A DNA stretch of 64,000 nt from JAPULR01 sp965238215 (GCA_965238215.1 OZ250180.1:1922001-1986000), one strand, 5' to 3'; shown: positions 52,210 through 61,077, counted from the first letter of the stretch. The notes: generated by a model from the sequence alone, not told the origin. Made by a program: numbers and translations.

Positions 52210-52572
52210 GTGGTTTGGGAGGTTGAGTATACGGATGAATTTGGACGCTGGTTCTTTGAACTGCCGAGAAGACAACAGGCAAGCGTTGCCGCTGGCGTCG
52301 ACCAACTTGTGGAGCGAGGCCCGTTTCTGCCTTTCCCCTATTCTTCCGGGATACGGGTATCGCGCCATAGGCGGATGCGGGAACTCCGCGTTCAGAGCGG
52401 CGGCAGGCCCCTGAGAGTCTTTTACGCCTTCGATCCGAGACGGTCGGTTATACTACTAATAGGGGGCGACAAGACAACCAATGATAGGTTCTACCAAGAG
52501 TTTGTTCCGAGGGCAGACGCTCTATATGACGAGCATCTGGAAGAACTTCGGAAGGAGGGGTTGATTTCGTGA
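52210..52572 (+). CDS. HigB/Gp49-like toxin (RelE superfamily)
   Basis: About 120 residues from GTG 52210 (VVWEVEYTDEFGRWFFEL). The frame is open further upstream to 52108, but that part does not match the family and precedes the promoter. The core RRMRELRVQSGGRPLRVFYAFDPRRSVILLIGGDKT is that of phage Gp49-like/HigB toxins, which cleave mRNA on the ribosome. The stop overlaps the antitoxin start (GTGA). Only six bases separate the -10 box from the GTG, suggesting a leaderless mRNA. Confidence 0.82.
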   Translation: MVWEVEYTDEFGRWFFELPRRQQASVAAGVDQLVERGPFLPFPYSSGIRVSRHRRMRELRVQSGGRPLRVFYAFDPRRSVILLIGGDKTTNDRFYQEFVPRADALYDEHLEELRKEGLIS

Positions 52573-52931
52573 GCGGACGCCATCCCTGGAGCGAATTGAC
52601 CAGGAATTTCTCGCCCGATATGCGCCGTCTAGTCGACGAAGCCAAGAGAGAGATGCGAACTGAGATGGCGCATCACGAGCTTCGCCGCGCCCGCGCTCTC
52701 GCCCAGCGCGACTTGGCGAAGACGCTCAATGCCAAACAGCCCTCAGCGTCGCAAATCGAGCAGCGGGCCGATGCGTACGTGTCTAGGCTGCGCTCCTACA
52801 TCGAGGCTGCGGGGGGAAAGCTGAAGATCATCGCTGAGTTTCCTTCCGGCGAGGTCGTCATCGCCAACTTCTCCGACGTGGGGGATTTGGAAGACTGCCC
52901 GCCTAACGGCGACGATAGCGCGCCCGTCTGA
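52569..52931 (+). CDS. XRE-type antitoxin, HigA-like
   Basis: 120 residues. Residues 36-105 contain a helix-turn-helix of the XRE/HigA type: LRRARALAQRDLAKTLNAKQPSASQIEQRADAYVSRLRSYIEAAGG, followed by the LKIIAEFPSGEVVIANF strand pair common in such antitoxins. It is translationally coupled to the toxin (4-base overlap) with toxin first, the higBA order. It should neutralise the toxin and repress the operon. Confidence 0.8.
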   Translation: MSGRHPWSELTRNFSPDMRRLVDEAKREMRTEMAHHELRRARALAQRDLAKTLNAKQPSASQIEQRADAYVSRLRSYIEAAGGKLKIIAEFPSGEVVIANFSDVGDLEDCPPNGDDSAPV

Positions 52932-53160
52932 GCGGCAATCCCTCCGGCTTCCACCAAACCGCCAGTCTCGTGCCTAGCTCGATCTCTTCATGTTTTAGAT
53001 ATCCCGCCGCAGCGGGTTGAGAAATTAGTAATTCCACCATCTGACGGTGGTGGGTGTTCTTCATAGCGACCTTGGTAATGGCGAAACCTCTCTCCTGTGC
53101 CATTGCTTCAACCCTGGAATCGTGGTCGTAGGCCCTTAGATTCACGGGGTTTCCAACCAA
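52903..53160 (-). CDS. Possible small protein convergent with the antitoxin
   Basis: An 85-codon frame overlapping the antitoxin 3' end by 29 bases. The sequence (FAITKVAMKNTHHRQMVELL, LGTRLAVWWKPEGLPLRRARYRRR) has no recognised family and ends in a basic run that is antisense to the antitoxin tail. No clear ribosome site. Listed as tentative. Confidence 0.25.
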   Translation of the reverse strand: MVGNPVNLRAYDHDSRVEAMAQERGFAITKVAMKNTHHRQMVELLISQPAAAGYLKHEEIELGTRLAVWWKPEGLPLRRARYRRR

Positions 53161-53179
53161 ACGCGCTCCTGCTACCTAC

Positions 53180-53208
53180 GGGCGGCGGGTTTGAAACCCG
53201 CCGCTACA
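53180..53208. repeat. Dispersed palindrome, family A copy 4
   Basis: GCGGCGGGTTT (53182-53192) and AAACCCGCCGC (53194-53204) are perfect 11-base arms around one base, followed by TACAGG. It is the cleanest family A copy, between the toxin-antitoxin region and the amidase gene. Confidence 0.65.
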
Positions 53209-53300
53209 GGTTCTACACTACCTTAACTACGTGGAGCGAATCTGGGCGAGGGCGACCTAAGCCCTCCTAGAGTCGCTACGCTTCAATCGAGGAGGCTGCC

Positions 53301-54821
53301 ATGACTGTTAGACCGCCCACTAGGGAGATGCTTCAGAAACTGGCCGAGTTGAACCACTTCTCTCTTTCGGGGAGAGAGCTGGAGGACTTCCATGAGATTA
53401 TCTACGATTTGTTCGATGGGTTCCATAAACTGGAGCAGATGCCTTCCAATCTGCCGACGACAAGGCACGGGGAGCGTCGGACCGGTAACAGGCCGTCGCC
53501 CACGGAGGACCCCTACAACGCCATCGTGCGCCGATGCCGGGTGACGGGCGCGAGTTCCGGCGTTCTCGCCGGCCGAAAAGTAGGTGTTAAGGACAACGTG
53601 GGCGTGGCTGGGATACCCATGACCTGCGGTTCTCTGGTGATGAAGGGCTTCGTCCCGGACATGGACGCCACGGTGGTTACCCGGCTGCTGGATGCCGGAG
53701 CGGAGATTGTCGCCGTGCTGAACATGGATGATTTTGCCTTCTCCGGCGCGGGCGACACCAGCGCTTACGGGCCTACTCTGAACCCCTATAACCTCAGACA
53801 TCTGGCGGGCGGCTCGTCGGGCGGCTCTGCCGCCGCCCTCTTCTACGACGACATAAGCATGACTTTGGGCGGCGACCAGGGCGGCTCCATTCGGATACCC
53901 GCCGCCTGGTCCGGCGTAGTGGGCTTGAAGCCGACCTACGGGCTTGTTCCGTACACCGGCGTTGTTGGAATCGGAAGCACTTTCGACCACACGGGACCGA
54001 TGACCCGCACCGTTGCAGATAACGCGTTAATGCTGGAAGTGATTGCCGGAAAGGACCCGATGGACCCGAGGCAGGGCGACGTGAAGACGTCGGCCTACAC
54101 GGAAGCGCTGGTGGGGGGCGTAAGGGGTCTGCGGGTGGGGGTGGTGTCGGAGGGCTTCATGCAAGAGGGCGCGCAGGAGGACGTGAACGACAGCGTCCGT
54201 CGCGCCGTGGCAGAGTTCGAGCGGCTGGGCGCGATAGTGTCGGAGGTTTCTGTTTCGGAGCATCTGGAATACCAGCCGGTGTTCTTCGGCATCAGCTTGG
54301 GGGAGGCAACCGCCACCTTCAACGCTAACGGCTTGGGTTTTGGCTGGCAGGGACTGTACAACGAAGGCTTGGGGTCTGCCCTGGGGAAGTTCCGTCTTGT
54401 CCAGGGAGACGACTTACCGCCCACGTTGAAGGTGACGCTCCTGACGGGAACGTACCTGAACACGGTATACCACGGCATGTTCTACGCGAAGGCTCAAAAC
54501 CTGCGGCCCCTCTGGAGGGCCGCCTACGACAGGGCCTTGGAGTCTTTCGACGTGTTGGTCATGCCCACCACGCCCATGAAGGCCCACCCGCTGATTCAGG
54601 GCGCAGACAGCCGCACCTTGTTGGACCATGCCTGGGGAATGCTCACTAACACGGCGCCCTTCAATGCCACGGGCCACCCCGCCCTGAGCATTCCCTGCGG
54701 GAAGTCGGAAGGGCTGCCCGTGGGTCTGATGCTTGTTGGGAGGGCCTTCGACGAAGCCACTCTGTATCGGGCCGCCGCCGCTTTCGAAGGGAACGTGGAC
54801 TGGGAAACTCTGGGTATCTGA
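53301..54821 (+). CDS. Amidase signature family enzyme
   Basis: 506 residues with the complete amidase signature triad: lysine in GVKDNVGVAGIPMTCGS (about 94-110), the cis-serine in AGGSSGGSAAAL, and the nucleophile in GGDQGGSIRIPAAW followed by VGLKPTYGLVP. It starts at ATG with a GAGGAGG site. Residues 1-60 form an N-terminal helical lead absent in GatA. Related enzymes hydrolyse aliphatic, aryl or carbamoyl amides; the substrate is unknown. It is one of three amidase-signature genes in the window and is not part of a gat operon. Confidence 0.88.
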   Translation: MTVRPPTREMLQKLAELNHFSLSGRELEDFHEIIYDLFDGFHKLEQMPSNLPTTRHGERRTGNRPSPTEDPYNAIVRRCRVTGASSGVLAGRKVGVKDNVGVAGIPMTCGSLVMKGFVPDMDATVVTRLLDAGAEIVAVLNMDDFAFSGAGDTSAYGPTLNPYNLRHLAGGSSGGSAAALFYDDISMTLGGDQGGSIRIPAAWSGVVGLKPTYGLVPYTGVVGIGSTFDHTGPMTRTVADNALMLEVIAGKDPMDPRQGDVKTSAYTEALVGGVRGLRVGVVSEGFMQEGAQEDVNDSVRRAVAEFERLGAIVSEVSVSEHLEYQPVFFGISLGEATATFNANGLGFGWQGLYNEGLGSALGKFRLVQGDDLPPTLKVTLLTGTYLNTVYHGMFYAKAQNLRPLWRAAYDRALESFDVLVMPTTPMKAHPLIQGADSRTLLDHAWGMLTNTAPFNATGHPALSIPCGKSEGLPVGLMLVGRAFDEATLYRAAAAFEGNVDWETLGI

Positions 54822-54877
54822 AGATGGCATCTGTAGTAGTTCGACGCGAAACTCTTGCTTAGGGGAGGAAACGGAAG

Positions 54878-55276
54878 TTGAAAGTAGACTTTGCCTTTCT
54901 GTGCGACCATGCCGATGTATCAGGGAAGATAAACGCCCTGGGCATCGGCTTTAACACTATCTATGCGAATAAGGTGCCGGCACGGCATCCCTACTTCTTT
55001 CTGGTGGCGCAGTTTCGCGCCAGCATTGCCGAGGCGGGAGAGAAGCAGTTAACCGTTCGGCTAATCGACGAGGATGGGAAGGACCTGACGCCGGAGATTA
55101 GGACCGTGATGTCCATACCCAAGCCGAGGCCGGGGCGTCTGGAAAGCTTGGGTCGCATTAGCATAGGCTTCAACAATGTTGCATTCCCGCGTTATTCCAA
55201 CTGCGCCGTTCACGCCGTCATAGACGGACATGAGATGGTTCGCATCCCGCTCTCCATAGAGCCTCCGGAGGGTTAA
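54878..55276 (+). CDS. Conserved-looking beta-rich protein of unknown function (DUF6941-like)
   Basis: 132 residues from TTG with a GGAGG site 11 bases upstream. The text KVDFAFLCDHADVSGKINALGIGFNTI, then FFLVAQFRASIAEAGEKQLTVRLIDEDGK, predicts a compact beta-sandwich of about 125 residues resembling DUF6941 proteins. No catalytic motif is evident. It lies 57 bases after the amidase and just before two genes that include a nuclease, on the same strand. Confidence 0.6.
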   Translation: MKVDFAFLCDHADVSGKINALGIGFNTIYANKVPARHPYFFLVAQFRASIAEAGEKQLTVRLIDEDGKDLTPEIRTVMSIPKPRPGRLESLGRISIGFNNVAFPRYSNCAVHAVIDGHEMVRIPLSIEPPEG

Positions 55277-55297
55277 GGGGGCGGGTCGCTATAGATT

Positions 55298-55684
55298 ATG
55301 CACGGAGGAATGTTGGAGTCGAGAAACGCTGACATCATGTCGTTGATAGCCCAAGCCTCCTGGCGAGAGGCGGTTACGTACAGGGAAACGTGGCCTCACG
55401 AGTATGTACTGTCCGAGAAGGACGGTCAGCAGGAGTTGCTGGAGGCGGTCTGCCAAAGATTCCGTGATGGGGAGGGCGTGGCTTGCCGCTTCTTTCGCAT
55501 GGAGAACACCTATTTGTTCTTGGGCGAGCACAAGTACTGGCTGATGACTCACTGGAATGAGCTGGAGCCTGGCGTGAACTACGTGATCAACCGGGCGCTT
55601 CTGTACCGGGACCGCCGAGATTTTGTGATCCAGCCCGGAGACACGGGCAAGCCGGAGGACTACCCGACAAAGCCGGCTTATTGA
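55298..55684 (+). CDS. Hypothetical protein upstream of PD-(D/E)XK nuclease
   Basis: 128 residues as called from ATG 55298; internal starts at 55310 and 55340 are equally possible. The protein is rich in aromatic residues (ASWREAVTYRETWPHEYVLSEK, YLFLGEHKYWLMTHWNEL, NRALLYRDRRDFVIQ) with no membrane segment. I do not recognise the family. It precedes the nuclease gene by 27 bases on the same strand and is probably cotranscribed, so it may be a partner protein. Confidence 0.55.
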   Translation: MHGGMLESRNADIMSLIAQASWREAVTYRETWPHEYVLSEKDGQQELLEAVCQRFRDGEGVACRFFRMENTYLFLGEHKYWLMTHWNELEPGVNYVINRALLYRDRRDFVIQPGDTGKPEDYPTKPAY

Positions 55685-55710
55685 AATTGACCTAGCAAAG
55701 GGAGGTTTCC

Positions 55711-56745
55711 ATGCCCAACAACGATACCTTGCTGGCTTTTCTGGTTGCCAACTTCCCTGGAAATACGGAGAACATAGCAACAGAAACTCTCCGTCACATT
55801 TTTGACCATTCGGACGCCTCCGTGGAAGCGTTAAACGATGTGGTCCAGTCCGGCGTCCGAATGGTCAATCCGATCACTGTTGTGAAAACGCAAGTGATGC
55901 ACGCGGATGGAACAAGGCCTGATCTGGTGGGCTTTGACGAGACCGGTGCGGAGCGGGCGCTCATCGAAGTGAAGTTCTGGGCTGAACTCACCCGGAACCA
56001 GCCCAATGGTTACATCAATCGGCTGCCAGATGATGGCCCGGCAGTTGTGATGTTCCTAGCACCAGAGGAAAGAATCCAGTCGTTGTGGCCTCAGCTAAAG
56101 AAGCGTCTATATCGAGAGTTCGGTGCATTGATCGAGATCGACTCGGAGCGCAAGTCTCTGCGTGTGGGAGACACTGAAAGGCACTTGATGATCGCGAGTT
56201 GGGGCGGACTCCTTGACAGCATGGCGGCTAGGACCACGGAGTACGATGAGGCTGATGCAGGGACTGAAATCCGACAATTGCGAAATCTTGCCAAGTATGC
56301 TGATGCGGGAGCGTTCAAGCCAATCCGCAAAGGAGAGGAATTCGGCGCGGATTCGGAGGTACGCCTGCGCCAATACAAGCGTCTCATTGATGCTGCTACC
56401 GAGAGAGGAATTGAGCAAGAGTGGGCGAGCCGGAAGGGGTTGAACCGTACCACTCGCCAGTACGGCTACGGGAGGTATATCCGCCTCCGCAGGACAATGG
56501 TGTGGTTTGGCGTGAACGTTGACCAGTTAGAAAGAACCGGAGAGACTCCTCTGTGGGTCGATTGCTCTTTTAGTCAACCAATCAATAACAGCGTAGTGCG
56601 TGATGCATTGGGAATGCGCGACGCCGGTTGGATCCCGGTCAACCTGAAACGTGATGTGGAGTACCCGGAGATGCTAGACGGCGTAGTCGACAGCCTAAAG
56701 CGAATAGCCGACGTTATTCACGAAGTACGTTTCCCGCCTTCCTAA
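55711..56745 (+). CDS. PD-(D/E)XK nuclease superfamily protein
   Basis: 344 residues. The N-terminal half has the PD-(D/E)XK core: TRPDLVGFDETG (D71), ALIEVKFWAEL (E86 and K88), with a preceding helix carrying ENIATETLRHIFD, where a glutamate may complete the site. The C-terminal part (about 215-344) is an unrecognised alpha/beta domain with YGRYIRLRRTMVWFGVNVDQL. Such nucleases include restriction and defence effectors. It is lower in GC than the core genes and has a GGGAGG site. Fold call is good, role unknown. Confidence 0.7.
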   Translation: MPNNDTLLAFLVANFPGNTENIATETLRHIFDHSDASVEALNDVVQSGVRMVNPITVVKTQVMHADGTRPDLVGFDETGAERALIEVKFWAELTRNQPNGYINRLPDDGPAVVMFLAPEERIQSLWPQLKKRLYREFGALIEIDSERKSLRVGDTERHLMIASWGGLLDSMAARTTEYDEADAGTEIRQLRNLAKYADAGAFKPIRKGEEFGADSEVRLRQYKRLIDAATERGIEQEWASRKGLNRTTRQYGYGRYIRLRRTMVWFGVNVDQLERTGETPLWVDCSFSQPINNSVVRDALGMRDAGWIPVNLKRDVEYPEMLDGVVDSLKRIADVIHEVRFPPS

Positions 56746-56819
56746 CGACACATCCATTGTCTCTCGCTACTTCAAAGTTTCTGAATTTTTGTGCCCCTGG
56801 CGGACTGTCGCTCTTGTTC

Positions 56820-58244
56820 TCAGGAAACCGGCGGGTGGAGGTGGGCCCAGGGGTGGGCTCCTTCGTAGGCCGCCGACGCCTGCAACACCAAGGATTCTTG
56901 TCCGTTGGCGCCAATGATGTGGAGGCCAATGGGCAGTCCGCCTTCGGTGAAGCCGCAGGGAATGCTGGCCGCCGTTTGACCGCTCATGTTGATGAGGAAG
57001 TTGAAGGGGTTGAAGCCCCAGAACGCGCTCTTCACAGGCTGCTCGTCAATCACTTGTGGAGGCTCGCCGATGGTAAAGGCGGGCGTGGCCATGACGGGGC
57101 TTAGTAGGATGTCGTATGTGTCGAAGATGCGGGCGAAGTTGTAGCGGTGCCACTCGAAGCGGCGGAGGGCGAAGGCGACCTTCTTGGCCGACCATGTCAT
57201 GGCTTCTTCCAGCAGGGGGCGCAGGGTGTCATCCAGCAGGTCGGCATGCTCTTCGAGGTGGACGCCGTTGTTGGCGGCGCGGTCGGTGAACATGATGGTG
57301 TCCATCGTGTCGAAGGCGTCTTCGTAGTCGATGTTGATGTCAGACTCTTCCACGTGAGCGCCCAGGTCCTGGAAGGACATGGCGGCGGCTTCGCAGGCGG
57401 CTCGGACTTCGGGGTCCACCGGGGCGGAGCCGAAGTCTGGCGTCCAGCCTATCCGCAGTCCCTTAACGCCTTTGTCCAGGTTGGCGGAGAAGTCGGGCGG
57501 CTGGGTGCGAATGCAAGAGGGATCTCTATCGTCGGGGCCGGACAAAGCCTGGAGGAGGATGGCTGAGTCTCTAACGTTGCTGGTGATGGGGCCGTTCTGT
57601 CCGAGCTGGCCCCAGCCGCCGGGGTCGGTGGCGATGCTGGGCACGCGGCCTTGGGTTCCCTTGATGCCGTAGAGGCCGCAATAGGAGGCGGGGATGCGGA
57701 TGGAGCCGCCGCCGTCGCTGCCCTGGGAGAGGGAGGAAAGGCCGGCCACCTGTCCGGCGGCGGCGCCTCCGCTGGAGCCGCCGGGAGTTCGGGTGGTGTC
57801 CCAGGGGTTGCGGCACGGCGGGCCCAGCCGGTTCTCGGTAGAACCCTTGTGGCCCAGTTCCGGCGTGTTGGTCTTGCCCAGGATGATGGCGCCGGAGGCC
57901 CGGATTCGCTCCGTGACCATGTCGTCGGCGTCGGGAACGTTGTCTTCGAAGATGAGGGAGCCGTTGGTGGTGCGAATGCCCTTGGTGGCGTTCAGGTCCT
58001 TGATGGATATGGGAACGCCGTGTAGAGGGGCCAGACGGGCGCGACGCATCACGGTGGCCTCGGCGTCCTTCGCCCATCCGATGGCCATATCTCCCACCAC
58101 GGTGAGGAAGGCGTTGAGCTGCGGGTTCAGGCTGTCGATGCGGCGTAGGTAGAGCTCCGTAAGCTCCACGGGCGAAATCTGCCGGGTGGCTATCATCACC
58201 CGTTGCTTCCAAGCCGGCGTAAAGGCCAGTTCCCTATCGTACAT
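56820..58244 (-). CDS. Amidase signature family enzyme
   Basis: A 474-residue amidase with the signature triad: lysine in PISIKDLNATKGIRTTNGS, cis-serine in PGGSSGGAAAGQ, nucleophile in SDGGGSIRIPASYCGLYGIKG. The N-terminal TRQISPVELTELYLRRIDSLNPQLNAFL helix block is family-typical. It resembles bacterial aryl-acylamidase or 6-aminohexanoate-dimer hydrolase-type enzymes more than GatA, but the substrate is unknown. A VOC protein gene lies 72 bases downstream on the same strand, suggesting a small catabolic pair. Confidence 0.88.
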   Translation of the reverse strand: MYDRELAFTPAWKQRVMIATRQISPVELTELYLRRIDSLNPQLNAFLTVVGDMAIGWAKDAEATVMRRARLAPLHGVPISIKDLNATKGIRTTNGSLIFEDNVPDADDMVTERIRASGAIILGKTNTPELGHKGSTENRLGPPCRNPWDTTRTPGGSSGGAAAGQVAGLSSLSQGSDGGGSIRIPASYCGLYGIKGTQGRVPSIATDPGGWGQLGQNGPITSNVRDSAILLQALSGPDDRDPSCIRTQPPDFSANLDKGVKGLRIGWTPDFGSAPVDPEVRAACEAAAMSFQDLGAHVEESDINIDYEDAFDTMDTIMFTDRAANNGVHLEEHADLLDDTLRPLLEEAMTWSAKKVAFALRRFEWHRYNFARIFDTYDILLSPVMATPAFTIGEPPQVIDEQPVKSAFWGFNPFNFLINMSGQTAASIPCGFTEGGLPIGLHIIGANGQESLVLQASAAYEGAHPWAHLHPPVS

Positions 58245-58316
58245 GGTTGCTCCTTCTTTCAGATGGTGGTGATGGCGCGAAGGGACTTGGCGACGATGCT
58301 TTCGCGCTCGGAGACG

Positions 58317-58682
58317 TTATACCTGGGTCATAAGCTCCAGCAGATGGCCGTCGGGGTCTTTGAAGTAGACGCCGCGGCCGTCGCGTCGATGGTTAATATC
58401 CATGTCTTCGCTGTTGAAGGGGCCGCTGCCGTAGGTGATCCCCTCCGCTATCACGCGGCCAAAGATGTTGTCGAAGTCCTCTTCCGAGACGTGGAAGGCG
58501 TAGTGATGGCTGTCGAACTTCTCCCGGTCGTCGTAGTCGAGGGTAAGGGTGTCGTTGACCTGCACGGGGGCGAAGTGGCCGTGGGAGCCTTCGTAGGTGA
58601 GGCCGAAGATTCTGGCGAAGAACTCGGCGGCGCGCACTTTGTCGTGCGAGGGTACGATGGTGTGGTTCAGTGTGATGGGCAT
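58317..58682 (-). CDS. VOC-fold (glyoxalase/dioxygenase-like) protein
   Basis: 121 residues with two betaalphabetabetabeta-type halves. Metal-ligand candidates are H6 (MPITLNHTIVPSHDK), H54-H55 (FDSHHYAFHVSE) and E116 (DPDGHLLELM). GRGVYFKDPDGHLLELMT is the standard VOC C-terminus. It may be a dioxygenase, glyoxalase or a resistance-type protein. In this layout it is transcribed before... the upstream side of the amidase lies apart, so the amidase starts 72 bases downstream of this stop in the same direction. Confidence 0.83.
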   Translation of the reverse strand: MPITLNHTIVPSHDKVRAAEFFARIFGLTYEGSHGHFAPVQVNDTLTLDYDDREKFDSHHYAFHVSEEDFDNIFGRVIAEGITYGSGPFNSEDMDINHRRDGRGVYFKDPDGHLLELMTQV

Positions 58683-58972
58683 GGCTCACCTCCAAGGGTC
58701 GGTATGTTCTGTAAGTTCAGCATATCTGAAGCTTGGGATATTGTCCATGTTGTCTCGGTGCCGGGGAGAGGGTTTGGCGTGGGGGTGAAGGCGGCGAGGG
58801 CGGAGCGTGTTCAGACGTGTCTGCGCCGGATGTTAGGGCGGTGCGCCGACTAGATTGAGTTGGTGCAAAGAAGGTGGGAACGGAGAGTGTACAGCTGCGT
58901 CTGTGCCTACTATGTTCATCCATTGCCGAGAGTGTTGGCGGAGTAGTACCATAATTGGCGGTTGGTCTCTCT

Positions 58973-59056
58973 GGGGAAGTGTCGGAATTGGTAGACGAGC
59001 ATGATTTAGGATCATGTGCCCTAAAGGGCGTGGGAGTTCGAGTCTCCCCTTCCCCA
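58973..59056 (+). tRNA. tRNA-Leu (TAG)
   Basis: A class II tRNA with a variable arm: acceptor GGGGAAG/CTTCCCC, anticodon stem CATGA/TCATG with loop TTTAGGA (anticodon 59007-59009), variable arm TGCCCTAAAGGGCGT, T-arm with GTTCGAGTC, discriminator A at 59056. CCA is not encoded. Confidence 0.95.
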
Positions 59057-59423
59057 CATTTTTGGGTGGGTGGTGGGGGTGGTTAGTGGGCCAATCTCAA
59101 CGTCGCGGGGCCTATTGCTCGGAATTCGCCTATCAACTAAATCCAATTATGGCCTTCGTAGAGCATACCTTGAGCAGTCCAATGAGTGCAGTGAAAGTTG
59201 GCCCAGTGCGAGACTATCGCGAGAGCGGAATGAATGGCTCGACCTCTCTTTAGAACTGTGATAGCTTCAAATGGTCATTCGCAAGGCACTAATGGCAGAC
59301 TGGCCCTTTTGCTCGGCGTATTCTTCGGCATTGACATTTGTCCAATACAGAAGGAAGTTTAATTTAAACTGTGTTCCAACGAAGGGGTTGGGTTAGCTGG
59401 GGCAAAGCTATGGAGAGGAACCT
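59057..59423. other. About 370-bp intergenic stretch after tRNA-Leu
   Basis: Becomes AT-richer from about 59240. No gene, repeat or clear attachment-site duplication of the tRNA 3' end was seen within the window. It ends at the GAGAGGAACCT ribosome site of the next gene. Confidence 0.4.
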
Positions 59424-60083
59424 ATGGAACCAAATTCATTTGACGAGGTATTCAGAAACTGGACAATCGCTTCACAAGCAATCGCAACGGTAGTCGCAAT
59501 TGCCGTTGGCGCCTGGTTCGCTTTGCGGAACAGGCATTTGTTTCGATACGGTCAACCTCACCTTACCGTGACGCACGAGATCACTCATAGACGAGTAAGT
59601 CCAGGATATATACAGGTGGCTGTGACGGCGATGTTACATAATAATTCCCGTGTGAAAGTGGAAGTGCTTGATGGGCTATTCACGATTCAGCAAATGGCTC
59701 CCGTTTCGGATTGTATTGTTGAGGACATGTACTCTGAAACGTTTATAGATCAGCAAAACAACGGGACCCTACGATGGCATACCCTAAATGAAGCGCGCCT
59801 CTCTTGGAATAAAGAAGATCTAATTGCCGAACCTGGTGAATCTACTGCGGCGACCTTCGAATACATCGTCCCGATATACGTTGAGTCACTATTGGTGACA
59901 ACTTATTTCTATAATTCAAAAGTCATGGGCAAAATAGACGAGGACGTCAATCCGAGAGTGGCTGAAACGAGAAAGCGCTGGTGGTTTTGGCGGACACCCG
60001 GCCCGCGCGGTTGGATTAGAACTTCACCCCATGATATCATCCCTAGACAACACACTGTGGACTCAGATACAAAAGGGATGTGA
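59424..60083 (+). CDS. Single-pass membrane protein of unknown function
   Basis: 219 residues. One N-terminal membrane segment (about 15-31, IASQAIATVVAIAVGAWFAL) is followed by a beta-rich domain (QPHLTVTHEITHRRVSPGYIQVAVTAM...VKVEVLDGLF), resembling bacterial single-pass proteins with a C-terminal beta-sandwich. GC is lower than the neighbours and codon use is AT-leaning, suggesting transfer next to the tRNA-Leu gene. A GAGAGGAACCT site precedes the ATG. No function is assigned. Confidence 0.6.
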   Translation: MEPNSFDEVFRNWTIASQAIATVVAIAVGAWFALRNRHLFRYGQPHLTVTHEITHRRVSPGYIQVAVTAMLHNNSRVKVEVLDGLFTIQQMAPVSDCIVEDMYSETFIDQQNNGTLRWHTLNEARLSWNKEDLIAEPGESTAATFEYIVPIYVESLLVTTYFYNSKVMGKIDEDVNPRVAETRKRWWFWRTPGPRGWIRTSPHDIIPRQHTVDSDTKGM

Positions 60084-60448
60084 AGCAAACATGGCTGATC
60101 GTGCAAGTCGTTCAAACAAACCATCAGTCCCGAGGAGAGAAATCGAAACTCGTGGCGCCTCTGAGCGAATCGTCCCCAAACCCGTTGCAACGGATGGTCG
60201 GCGCCCTCCAGGAATAAGGCCATCGAGACATAATGATGGACAAGAGGGCAAATAGGAGGCAGCGGGTATTCCTACTTGTAGGTAAAGTATTCCCCGCAGT
60301 GACTTACTTCAATAGGTGATGACCGTTGTAATGCGTGTCGTGTTTATGCTATCCGATGTTTTGGCAAAGTCCATAGTCTGAGGTTTGAGAGGGAGTAAAG
60401 GGGCTGGGACGAGCGGTGGAGCACAGCCAATAGTTGGCTCTTGAGGCT

Positions 60449-60763
60449 TTAGGGGAAATAGGACTCCACTGCTTCCAGCCTGTCGGACAGGCGGTCCTCC
60501 GCCACCTCCAGGTCGTATTGGGTTTGGAGGCCAATCCAGAAGGCGGGGGAGTTTCCGAAGTATCGCCCCAATAGGAGGGCTGTTTCGGCTGTGATAGACC
60601 GTTGACCGTGGACGATGGAGTGAATGCGTCGCGCGTCGACGCCAATTGCTTTGGCCAGCCGGTACTGGGTGATTTTCATGGGTCGGAGAAACTCCTCGTT
60701 GAGGATTTCTCCAGGGTGAATGGGAGGCAGCCTTTCGGGATTGTCTGGCGTCTTGCCGGGCAT
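60449..60763 (-). CDS. higA: HigA-family antitoxin
   Basis: 104 residues from ATG 60763; the longer frame upstream runs into the toxin-gene gap and is rejected. PPIHPGEILNEEFLRPMKITQYRLAKAIGVDARRIHSIVHGQRSITAETALLLGRYFGNSPAFWIGLQ is the standard HigA/VapI XRE helix-turn-helix domain. It neutralises the HigB toxin encoded 26 bases upstream and should repress the operon through the palindrome at 61082-61096. Confidence 0.92.
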   Translation of the reverse strand: MPGKTPDNPERLPPIHPGEILNEEFLRPMKITQYRLAKAIGVDARRIHSIVHGQRSITAETALLLGRYFGNSPAFWIGLQTQYDLEVAEDRLSDRLEAVESYFP

Positions 60764-60789
60764 GGTCACCTCTTTCGCTAGTCCTTTAC

Positions 60790-61071
60790 TCAGTGATAGT
60801 CCACAATTTCCACTAGATAGGCGTCTCCTTCGTCCCAGACGAAGCAGATACGCCACTGGTCGTTGATGCGAATGCTGTGCTGACCATCACGATCTCCTGA
60901 GAGCGATTCAAGACGGTTTCCCGGAGGCACTCTCAAATCATTGAGGTCGGTGGCGTTATTCAGAACCATTAGTTTGCGCTGAGCCCTGCGTTGGATGTCC
61001 TCGGGGAACTTGCTGACACGTCGCCGTTCTGCGACATCTCTAGTATCCCGGTTCCGGTAACTTCTGATCAC
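60790..61071 (-). CDS. higB: HigB-type toxin (plasmid maintenance killer family)
   Basis: 93 residues from GTG 61071 (VIRSYRNRDTRDVAERRRVSKF). FPEDIQRRAQRKLMVLNNAT, LRVPPGNRLESLSGDRDGQHSIRINDQWRICFVW, then DAYLVEIVDYH are textbook HigB/RelE-type ribosome-dependent mRNA interferase motifs. The open frame extends far upstream but without family similarity, and the promoter lies at 61078-61106, so the short start is correct. Only six bases lie between the -10 box and the GTG, indicating a leaderless transcript. Confidence 0.92.
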   Translation of the reverse strand: MIRSYRNRDTRDVAERRRVSKFPEDIQRRAQRKLMVLNNATDLNDLRVPPGNRLESLSGDRDGQHSIRINDQWRICFVWDEGDAYLVEIVDYH

Positions 61072-61077
61072 TTTCCG

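Noticed and set aside
58973..60083. Integrated element at tRNA-Leu
   Set aside because: The low-GC gene next to the tRNA is suggestive, but I found no integrase beside it and no repeated tRNA 3' end marking an attachment site.
60031..60255. 74-codon frame after the membrane protein gene
   Set aside because: Overlaps the 3' end of the clear gene at 59424 and reads as basic low-complexity text. A shorter ATG at 60091 is possible but has no convincing ribosome site.
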